From the NCBI GenBank assembly GCA_900548265.1, contig URKG01000001.1:62001-126000 (forward strand): a DNA stretch of 64,000 nt, read 5' to 3'. This document shows positions 58,179-64,000 of this stretch, piece after piece; positions within the stretch are counted from its first letter, which is position 1; the number at the start of each line of letters is the position of its first letter. This stretch comes from an uncultured Collinsella sp. Its GTDB lineage: Bacteria > Actinomycetota > Coriobacteriia > Coriobacteriales > Coriobacteriaceae. Both the position numbers and the translations under genes were made by a program. Below the pieces are notes generated by a model, which was given only the letters and a program-made list of their open reading frames with translations, did no database searches and was not told where the DNA came from.

Positions 58179-58961
58179 TTAACGGGCGCAGGATGTGCCG
58201 GCGCTCAGATGATTGATAAGACTTGCCTGGTAGGCGGCACCAAAGCCGTTATCGATATTGACGACCGATACGCCGCTGGCGCAGGAGTTGAGCATGGCGA
58301 GCAGCGCGGCTACGCCTCCAAAATTTGCGCCGTAGCCCACGCTGGTGGGAACGGCGATGACCGGACAGCTCACCAGACCGCCGATAACGCTCGCCAGGGC
58401 GCCCTCCATGCCGGCGATGGCGATGACCACCTGCGCCTGGGCAAGTTCCTCGGCATGCGCGAGCAGGCGGTGCAGGCCTGCGACACCTACGTCGTAGAGG
58501 CGGTCGACCTCGTTGCCATAGAATTCGGCCGTCAACGCGGCTTCCTCGGCGACGGGCAGGTCGCTCGTACCGGCGCAGGCGACAACGATGCGTCCGTTGC
58601 CGGTAGGGGAGGGCTTGCCGCCCACGAGGGCGAGCTGTGCGTCTGGGACATATCCCAGGTCGATGCCGTTGCCGAGGAGCTTCGAGGCGCGGGCTGCCTT
58701 TTCGGCGTCCAGGCGCGTGACCAGGATGCGCACCTGGCCGGCATTGAGTAATGCTTTGATAATGGCGGCAATCTGCTCGGCGGTTTTACCGGCGCCGTAG
58801 ACAACCTCGCCGGCTCCCTGGCGCACCCCGCGCGAAAGATCGAGCTGCGCAAAACCCAGATCGGCGGTTGGCGCCGTCTGGAGGCGCGTGAGGGCGACTG
58901 CCGGGGTGACTACTCCGTCGGCAACATCGCTCAGCAATTGCTCAAGATCTCGCTTATCCAT
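58179..58961 (-). CDS. larB: Nickel-pincer cofactor biosynthesis protein LarB
   Basis: 260 residues from ATG 58961 (GAAGGGAAC upstream). The C-terminal PurE-like part has GRIVVACAGTSDLPVAEEAA, DVGVAGLHRLL, VVIAIAGMEGALASVIGGLV and PVIAVPTSVGYGANFGGVAA, typical of LarB, which carboxylates and hydrolyses nicotinic acid adenine dinucleotide to start cofactor synthesis. First gene of the minus-strand operon, 10 nt before larC. The sulfur-inserting partner LarE is not in this window. Confidence 0.93.
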   Translation of the reverse strand: MDKRDLEQLLSDVADGVVTPAVALTRLQTAPTADLGFAQLDLSRGVRQGAGEVVYGAGKTAEQIAAIIKALLNAGQVRILVTRLDAEKAARASKLLGNGIDLGYVPDAQLALVGGKPSPTGNGRIVVACAGTSDLPVAEEAALTAEFYGNEVDRLYDVGVAGLHRLLAHAEELAQAQVVIAIAGMEGALASVIGGLVSCPVIAVPTSVGYGANFGGVAALLAMLNSCASGVSVVNIDNGFGAAYQASLINHLSAGTSCAR

Positions 58962-59005
58962 ATATGTTCCCTTCGACGGCGCAAAGTCTAGCACTCAAAG
59001 GGTAT

Positions 59006-59039
59006 GTTTCCGAACACTAAGACAAAATTGTTCGGAAAC
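59006..59039 (-). promoter_or_regulatory. Palindromic operator upstream of larB
   Basis: GTTTCCGAACA (59006-59016) and TGTTCGGAAAC (59029-59039) are perfect inverse arms, 11 bp each, around 12 nt. They lie 45-78 bp before the larB start in the expected promoter region and are a strong candidate site for the TetR protein of this operon. Confidence 0.7.
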
Positions 59040-59075
59040 TATAGGACAGACTGATTCTCTTGTTAGAAGGATCGA

Positions 59076-59711
59076 CTAGTCGCGCAGGATGATGTCCATG
59101 GCGAGCATCAGGTTGCGCTCATCGATGGCAAACGGGGCGGCTTCGCGCGTCTTGGGCTTGGCGCAAAACGCGATGCCCGTGCCCGCGGCCTGAATCATGG
59201 GGATGTCGTTGGCGCCGTCACCGATCGCGACGGTGTGGGCCATGTCGACACCGCACTCAACCGCCCAATCCAGCAGCTGGATGAGCTTGGACTCCTTGGT
59301 CACAATGTCTGCCGCCAGCTTGCCGGTGAGCTTGCCGTCCACGACTTCCAGACGGTTGGCCAGGCAAAAATCGATGCCCGCGGCGGCCACGATCTTGTCA
59401 GCGACCTCGTGAAAGCCGCCGCTTACCACGCCGACCTTCCAGCCTTTGCTGTGCGCCGAGCGCACAAGCTCCAGCGCGCCGGGGGTAAACGTCACGCGCT
59501 CAAAGGTGCGCTCGAACACACTCTCGTCCAAGCCGGCAAGCAGCCCCACGCGCTCCTCGAGCGCCTGCTTAAAGTCCAGCTCGCCGCGCATAGCGCGCTC
59601 GGTGATTTGCGCAACTTGCTCGCCCACGCCGGCCTCCTCGCCCAACAGGTCGATGACCTCCTGGTTGATGAGCGTGGAGTCGATATCCATAACAATGAGG
59701 CGTGCAGTCAT
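59076..59711 (-). CDS. serB: Phosphoserine phosphatase
   Basis: 211 residues from ATG 59711 (GGAAAGG upstream). HAD-family motifs: MDIDSTLI (DxDST, residues 8-15), VGVVSGGFHEVADKI (motif 2 Ser), Lys in KPKTREAAPF or KLTGKLA, and AIGDGANDIPMIQAAG (motif 4). SerB makes serine from phosphoserine. No N-terminal ACT domain, which is the short form of the family. Confidence 0.92.
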   Translation of the reverse strand: MTARLIVMDIDSTLINQEVIDLLGEEAGVGEQVAQITERAMRGELDFKQALEERVGLLAGLDESVFERTFERVTFTPGALELVRSAHSKGWKVGVVSGGFHEVADKIVAAAGIDFCLANRLEVVDGKLTGKLAADIVTKESKLIQLLDWAVECGVDMAHTVAIGDGANDIPMIQAAGTGIAFCAKPKTREAAPFAIDERNLMLAMDIILRD

Positions 59712-59967
59712 GACGGGCCTTTCCAAGTGCTGTTTTATTGGGGCATATTGTCGCACGTGAATAGCGCGGGCGGGTGCCGCGGTGCGTCAATTGTTTCGTC
59801 TCCGTCAAGTCTTTGGGCAAGAGCTACTTTTTCGTGGTACATCGACGCGGGTGCGATAAGATAGAACGCCATGTCCGGCTGCGCGGTTTACGCAGGCTGG
59901 GCAAATCTGTACGACGCCGCCCGGAACGACACGGGGCGGCACAGATCCATAAAGGAGGATCACTGGT

Positions 59968-61755
59968 ATGAGCCAGACCCGTCCCATCGATGAGCATTCC
60001 ATGCACACCCGTACCTGCGGCGAGCTTCGCTTCGAGAACGTGGGCGAAGAGGTCACCCTCACCGGTTGGGTGAGCCGTCGCCGCGACCACGGCGGCCTTA
60101 TCTTCTGCGACCTTCGCGACCGCGAGGGCATCACGCAGCTCACCTTCGACCCCGAGCACTCCGATGGCGATGCCTTTAAGATCGCCGAGACCATGCGTCC
60201 CGAGTGGCCCATCAAGATCCACGGCGTCGTGCGCGCCCGTGGCGAGGAGACCACCAACACCAAGCTCGCGACCGGCGAGATCGAGGTCCTGACCGACCAC
60301 GCCGAGGTGCTCAACACGTCCGTCACCCCGCCGTTCCAGATCGAGGACGGCATCGAGACGAGCGAGGACACCCGCCTGCGCTATCGCTATCTGGACCTCC
60401 GTCGTCCCGAGATGATGGCCAACCTCAAGCTGCGCTCCGACTTTACCTTTGCCATTCGCGAGGCGCTGCACAACCGTGAGTTCATGGAGGTCGAGACGCC
60501 CTCCCTGTTCAAGTCCACGCCCGAGGGCGCTCGCGACTTCATCGTTCCCAGCCGTATTCAGCCGGGCAACTTCTACGCCCTGCCGCAGTCCCCGCAGCTC
60601 CTGAAGCAGCTGCTCATGGTCGGTGGCGTCGAGCGCTACTACCAGGTTGCCAAGTGCTTCCGCGACGAGGACCTGCGTGCCGACCGTCAGCCCGAGTTCA
60701 CCCAGGTCGATATCGAGATGTCCTTCGTGGACCAGAACGATGTCATGAGCGCGCTCGAGGAGGTTCTTGCCGATGCTTTCGGCCGCATGGGTGTCGAGAT
60801 GCCCACGCCGCTGCGTCGCATGAACTACTGGGATGCCATGGACACCTATGGCTCCGATAAGCCCGATACCCGCTATGGCATGCACCTGGTCGACCTGACC
60901 GACATCTTTGCCAACTCCAAGTTCAAGGTCTTTGCGACTGCCGCAAACGAGGAGGGCTCTGTCGTCAAGGCCATCAACGCCAAGGGCGCCGGCGCCTGGG
61001 CACGTGCCAAGATCGATAAGCTTGCCGGCGTGGCCTCCACGTTTGGCGCCAAGGGCCTGGCTTGGATCGCCTTCCGTGAGGACGGCTCCATCAACAGCCC
61101 CATCGTCAAGTTCTTCTCGGACGAGGAGATGGCGGCTCTGCGCGAGCGCATGGACGTCGAGCCCGGCGACCTTGTGATGTTCGCCGCCGGCCCGCGCCTG
61201 CTCTCCGACGAGATCCTGGGCGGCATGCGTTCCCACATGGCCAATGCGCTCGAGATCAAGCGCGAGGGTCACGACTTCCTGTGGGTCGTCAACTTCCCGC
61301 TGTTCCATTGGGACGAGGATCGCAAGGCCTATGCCGCCGAGCACCAGCCGTTCACTCTGCCGACCGAGACCGACATCGCCAAGATCGAGGCTGACCCGTT
61401 GGCAGCCGGTTCTTGCACCTACGACTTTGTCATGGACGGCTTTGAGGCCGGTGGCGGCGGCATGCGTATCCACAACGCCGAGATGCAGATGTCCATGCTC
61501 AAGCTTCTGGGCTTTACCGAGGAGCGTGCCGAGTCTCAGTTCGGCTTCCTCATGGAGGCACTCAAGTTTGGTGCGCCCCCGATGGGCGGTTTCGCTCTGG
61601 GCCTGGACCGCGTGTGCATGCTGCTCACCGGTTCCGACTCCATCCGTGACGTCATGGCGTTCCCCAAGACGGCCAGCGGCTCCGACCTCATGTCGGGCGC
61701 CCCGAGTGCCGTTAGCGGCGCCCAGCTCAAGGACGTCAGCCTGCGCCTGATGTAG
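59968..61755 (+). CDS. aspS: Aspartyl-tRNA synthetase (bacterial type)
   Basis: 595 residues. N-terminal OB fold (VTLTGWVSRRRDHGGLIFCD), class II motif 2 (CFRDEDLRADRQPEFTQVDI), the bacterial GAD insertion domain (about 290-420) and motif 3 (FALGLDRVCMLLTGSDSIRD). AAAGGAGG lies about 10 nt before the ATG. The signature for a non-discriminating or discriminating enzyme cannot be read with certainty. A perfect terminator follows. Confidence 0.97.
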   Translation: MSQTRPIDEHSMHTRTCGELRFENVGEEVTLTGWVSRRRDHGGLIFCDLRDREGITQLTFDPEHSDGDAFKIAETMRPEWPIKIHGVVRARGEETTNTKLATGEIEVLTDHAEVLNTSVTPPFQIEDGIETSEDTRLRYRYLDLRRPEMMANLKLRSDFTFAIREALHNREFMEVETPSLFKSTPEGARDFIVPSRIQPGNFYALPQSPQLLKQLLMVGGVERYYQVAKCFRDEDLRADRQPEFTQVDIEMSFVDQNDVMSALEEVLADAFGRMGVEMPTPLRRMNYWDAMDTYGSDKPDTRYGMHLVDLTDIFANSKFKVFATAANEEGSVVKAINAKGAGAWARAKIDKLAGVASTFGAKGLAWIAFREDGSINSPIVKFFSDEEMAALRERMDVEPGDLVMFAAGPRLLSDEILGGMRSHMANALEIKREGHDFLWVVNFPLFHWDEDRKAYAAEHQPFTLPTETDIAKIEADPLAAGSCTYDFVMDGFEAGGGGMRIHNAEMQMSMLKLLGFTEERAESQFGFLMEALKFGAPPMGGFALGLDRVCMLLTGSDSIRDVMAFPKTASGSDLMSGAPSAVSGAQLKDVSLRLM

Positions 61756-61778
61756 GCAAGCGGCTACATATTGCCCGT

Positions 61779-61813
61779 AACGAGGGAAGGACGCGTGCCT
61801 TCCCTCGTTTTTT
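61779..61813 (+). terminator. Terminator after aspS
   Basis: Perfect 12-bp stem AACGAGGGAAGG/CCTTCCCTCGTT (61779-61790 with 61798-61809), then a T run. Confidence 0.93.
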
Positions 61814-61854
61814 ATGCGCGGGCGTTGCGAGGGCATAGGTTGACTGGGCGTCGC

Positions 61855-62024
61855 GGAAACTGCGACCCGGAATTTGCGTCCAAAACGGGTCGCAGTTTCC
61901 CAAACAGGGTCCTTTTGGAAACTGCGACCCAGAATCCAGCCAAATAACGGGACGCGCTTTCCGGTTGAGCCTTCTGGCGGAAACTGTGTCCCATCATTGA
62001 CGCTCGAAATGGGATGCGATTTCC
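61855..62024. repeat. Three tandem GGAAACTGCGACCC-type palindromes
   Basis: Unit 1: 61855-61869 with 61886-61900, 15 of 15. Unit 2: 61917-61930 with 61949-61962, 11 of 14. Unit 3: 61979-61994 with 62009-62024, 12 of 16. The left arms are near-identical and match the copy at 11789. They fill most of the 356-bp gap between aspS and the HPr gene; no gene is seen there. Confidence 0.8.
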
Positions 62025-62111
62025 ATCCCGCCCTCAACAAGCATCTAACGCTACAATAACTACCACGTGGCTGGGTTTTGCCGGCCGATGTGCGATGTCG
62101 CGGGAGGGGAC

Positions 62112-62360
62112 ATGGTCGAGTTTACGAAGACGATTAAAGATCCGTTGGGATTACATGCCCGCCCGGTTGCGCTGCTCTATGATATTATCGCCAAGCATCG
62201 TAGTGACGTGTCGGTCAGCATTGGCGACCGTCATGTCGATGGTCGCGACGTGATGGGCCTGATGGCCCTCTATGGCGAGTGCGGCGAGGATGTCGTGTTC
62301 CGCGTTTCGGGCGTGGATGAGGCTTCCTGCGTCACGTCGATCAGAAACCTCTCGCTTTAA
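62112..62360 (+). CDS. HPr-like phosphocarrier with Asp at position 46
   Basis: 82 residues from ATG 62112 (GGAGGGG 3 nt upstream). IKDPLGLHARPVALLYDI gives the PEP-phosphorylated His15 with the normal surrounding. The regulatory site, usually Lys-Ser-Ile-Met in Gram-positives, reads GRDVMGLMALYG, with Asp46 instead of Ser46, so HPr kinase control is not expected. It could be a PTS carrier or a regulatory HPr paralogue. It stands alone, without ptsI, and has its own terminator. Confidence 0.88.
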   Translation: MVEFTKTIKDPLGLHARPVALLYDIIAKHRSDVSVSIGDRHVDGRDVMGLMALYGECGEDVVFRVSGVDEASCVTSIRNLSL

Positions 62361-62368
62361 GCATGACA

Positions 62369-62410
62369 GGGCGCGGCAAAGGACAGCTCTTTGCCGCGCC
62401 CTTTTGTTTC
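62369..62410 (+). terminator. Terminator after the HPr-like gene
   Basis: Perfect 13-bp stem GGGCGCGGCAAAG/CTTTGCCGCGCCC (62369-62381 with 62389-62401), then TTTTGTTT. Confidence 0.93.
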
Positions 62411-62452
62411 ATATAGGAAACTTTTTCGAAATCTGAATGGGGACCCTTTCCA

Positions 62453-62506
62453 AAAAGTTAACCACGTGTTAGTTTACTAAAGCGAACATAGATGTGGCTA
62501 ACTTTT
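62453..62506 (+). promoter_or_regulatory. Palindromic iron-regulator-like sites upstream of feoA
   Basis: AAAAGTTAACCAC (62453-62465) and GTGGCTAACTTTT (62494-62506) are inverse at 12 of 13; between them is TTAGTTTACTAA (62469-62480). The GTTA/CTAAC half-sites resemble DtxR/IdeR boxes. They precede feoA by about 45-95 bp. Confidence 0.6.
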
Positions 62507-62548
62507 ACCATGTCGATGTGAAGGACGAACTGACGTTAGGAGCCACTC

Positions 62549-62791
62549 ATGTCTTGCGGACCGCAGATGCCGGCAATGCCGCTTTCGATGGTAAAAGCGG
62601 GCGAAACCGTGCGCGTGTCTCGTGTAAAGGGCAATGAGGACATGAAGCACCACCTCAAGGACCTCGGCTTTGTCGAGGGCAGCGAAATCCACGTGGTGAG
62701 CTCGAGCGGCGCCAATATCATCGTTACGGTGCTGGGCGCACGCTTTGGTATCGATTCCAAGGTTGCCATGCACATCATGACCGTCGGTTAG
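62549..62791 (+). CDS. feoA: FeoA family protein, first copy
   Basis: 80 residues. VKAGETVRVSRVKGNEDMKH, then HLKDLGFVEGSEIHVVSS and IDSKVAMHIMTVG follow the SH3-like FeoA fold, a small cytoplasmic partner of FeoB. The start MSCGPQMPAMPLSM is longer than usual and contains one Cys. AGGAG precedes the ATG. Confidence 0.9.
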   Translation: MSCGPQMPAMPLSMVKAGETVRVSRVKGNEDMKHHLKDLGFVEGSEIHVVSSSGANIIVTVLGARFGIDSKVAMHIMTVG

Positions 62792-62830
62792 TCTGCAGCA
62801 TTTCATAAAAACCGAAAGGGGGACAAGAGG

Positions 62831-63052
62831 ATGAAGACGTTGGGTGACGTTAAGGTGGGCGAGAGCTCCACCATCGTCAAGCTTCACGGTGAGGGTGCGC
62901 TTCGCCGCCACCTTATGGACCTGGGGCTCATCAAGGGCACTTCGTTCAAGGTCGTGAAGGTTGCACCGCTCGGTGATCCGGTCGAGATCAACGTGCGCGG
63001 CTACGAGCTTTCCATCCGCAAGGAGGAGGCCGCCGTCGTCGAGGTTCAGTAA
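62831..63052 (+). CDS. feoA: FeoA family protein, second copy
   Basis: 73 residues, beginning MKTLGDVKVGESSTIVKLHG, then HLMDLGLIKGTSFKVVKVAP and ELSIRKEEAAVVEV; the canonical FeoA length. It lies 39 nt after the first copy, so the pair and feoB probably form one operon, with an internal palindrome before feoB. Confidence 0.93.
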   Translation: MKTLGDVKVGESSTIVKLHGEGALRRHLMDLGLIKGTSFKVVKVAPLGDPVEINVRGYELSIRKEEAAVVEVQ

Positions 63053-63080
63053 GGACTCGCGGCGCATATTTCTGCAGATA

Positions 63081-63100
63081 AAGTTAGGTTTTTCTAACTT
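63081..63100 (+). promoter_or_regulatory. DtxR-type palindrome between feoA and feoB
   Basis: AAGTTAG (63081-63087) and CTAACTT (63094-63100) around GTTTTT; extension on both sides keeps symmetry. It matches the half-sites upstream of feoA and resembles the DtxR/IdeR consensus. Confidence 0.6.
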
Positions 63101-63175
63101 AATGCAGCATCTTTGAAGCACATTATCCAGCCTGCGCGGAGAAAGCAGCGCAGGCACACAAGGAAGAAGGATTGA

Positions 63176-64000
63176 ATGGCGGATTCTCAGATCCATGTCG
63201 CGCTGGCGGGTAACCCCAACTGCGGCAAGACCACGCTTTTCAACCTGATCACCGGCGCCAACGGCTACGTTGGCAACTGGCCCGGCGTCACGGTTGAGAA
63301 AAAGGAGGCCAAGCTCCTAAGCGACAAGAACGTTACCATCACGGACCTCCCTGGCATCTACTCGCTTTCCCCCTACAGCCCCGAGGAGCAGTGCTCGCGC
63401 GATTACCTCATGAGCGGCGAGCCCGATGTTGTCGTCCAGGTTGTCGACGCTACCAACCTCGAGCGCAACCTGTATCTGGCGCTTCAGGTTATCGAGACCG
63501 GCCTGCCCGTGGTCGTTGCCCTCAACATGGCCGACCTGGTCGAGAAGAACGGCGATAAGATCGACACGGACAAGCTTTCCAAGAAGCTCGGTTGTCCGGT
63601 CATGATGATCTCGGCTCTTAAGAACAAGGGCATCAAGGAACTCTTCGAGCAGGTCAAGAAGTCCGCTGCTTCTAAGGGCCAGGTGCCGGAGCACAAGTTC
63701 GATTCCTCCATCGAGGACGTTCTGGACCACATCGAGAACAACCTTCCGGCGAGCGTTCCCGCTAACAAACGTCGCTATTACGCTGTCAAGCTGTTCGAGC
63801 GCGATGCGGACGCCTGCAAGCTCATCAACCTCACCAAGGAGAAGGCCGCTCGCGTCGAAGAGCTGGTCGCTCAGTGCGAGCAGGACTGCGACGATGACGC
63901 TGAGTCCATCATCACCGGCGAGCGCTACGGCGTCATCACGCACATCATCGACGAGTGCCTCACCAAGGCCCCGGCCAAGATGAGCACCTCCGAGAAGATC
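63176..64000 (+). CDS. feoB: Ferrous iron transport protein B (3' partial)
   Basis: 275 codons are visible before the window ends; no stop. The N-terminal G domain has VALAGNPNCGKTTLFNLITG (G1), GNWPGVTVEKKE (G2), TDLPGIYSLSPYSPEE (G3), ALNMADLVEKNGDKID (G4) and MMISALKNKGI (G5). The cytoplasmic helical domain follows; the membrane domain lies beyond the window. FeoB imports Fe2+ in anaerobes. Confidence 0.96.
   Translation, partial: MADSQIHVALAGNPNCGKTTLFNLITGANGYVGNWPGVTVEKKEAKLLSDKNVTITDLPGIYSLSPYSPEEQCSRDYLMSGEPDVVVQVVDATNLERNLYLALQVIETGLPVVVALNMADLVEKNGDKIDTDKLSKKLGCPVMMISALKNKGIKELFEQVKKSAASKGQVPEHKFDSSIEDVLDHIENNLPASVPANKRRYYAVKLFERDADACKLINLTKEKAARVEELVAQCEQDCDDDAESIITGERYGVITHIIDECLTKAPAKMSTSEKI

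Overview
The window reads as a chromosomal segment of a high-GC, Gram-positive actinobacterium, most likely class Coriobacteriia and close to Collinsella. That placement is inferred from the protein sequences and GC content, the outer-membrane-free Tad pilus locus, and the lactate racemase plus Feo iron genes expected of a gut anaerobe. No database was searched. Almost all genes are on the + strand. The exceptions are dacA, one 57-codon membrane protein gene, serB and the larB-larC-tetR block.

Layout: 1-897 is the 3' part of rsgA. Positions 1150-10740 hold a compact Tad/Flp pilus operon (CpaB-like, TadZ, TadA, TadB, TadC, Flp pilin, pseudopilins, a TadG-like protein) ending with a DUF192 gene. 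A probable toxin-antitoxin pair and tRNA-Phe follow. Positions 12014-21908 are housekeeping: a GH5-like protein, rsmI, metG, rsmA, tatD, tRNA-Leu, an SPFH protein, rlmH, proC and serS. Positions 22080-27722 are more accessory: an orphan gene, three identical tRNA-Arg genes embedded in repeats, a large TPR protein, an AAA-type ATPase with an iteron-like upstream region, and tRNA-Ser. Positions 27860-34558 carry dacA divergent from a VanRS-like two-component system, then pstB and a PhoBR-like pair. Positions 34737-36801 encode a CpsC/CpsD/CpsB tyrosine-phosphorylation module. A GNAT enzyme, htpG, two YhgE/Pip membrane proteins, an EamA transporter, an M20 amidohydrolase, an MFS transporter, hisS and ppc follow. 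Positions 54200-59039 form a lactate racemase locus: larA and larD on +, and larB, larC and a TetR regulator on -. The window ends with serB, aspS, an HPr-like protein and feoA-feoA-feoB (feoB cut by the edge).

The least ordinary structure is beside the tRNA genes. Downstream of tRNA-Phe, tRNA-Leu and tRNA-Arg the 3' end of the tRNA and its terminator are repeated at a spacing of 186-190 bp. The insert between the two copies starts with an inverted copy of that same tRNA's T-arm and then carries several small hairpins whose stems change by paired substitutions between modules. tRNA-Ser has only the inverted T-arm. A second theme is long, nearly perfect inverted repeats in many intergenic gaps, including one family (GGAAACTGCGACCC type) seen at sites 50 kb apart.

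Functional links: larA (nickel-pincer lactate racemase) and larD (lactate/glycerol-type channel) face larB and larC, which make the cofactor. LarC here lacks the usual C-terminal LarC2 domain, and larE is not in the window. DtxR-type palindromes lie before feoA and before feoB. The Tad locus is complete for a monoderm except for the prepilin peptidase.
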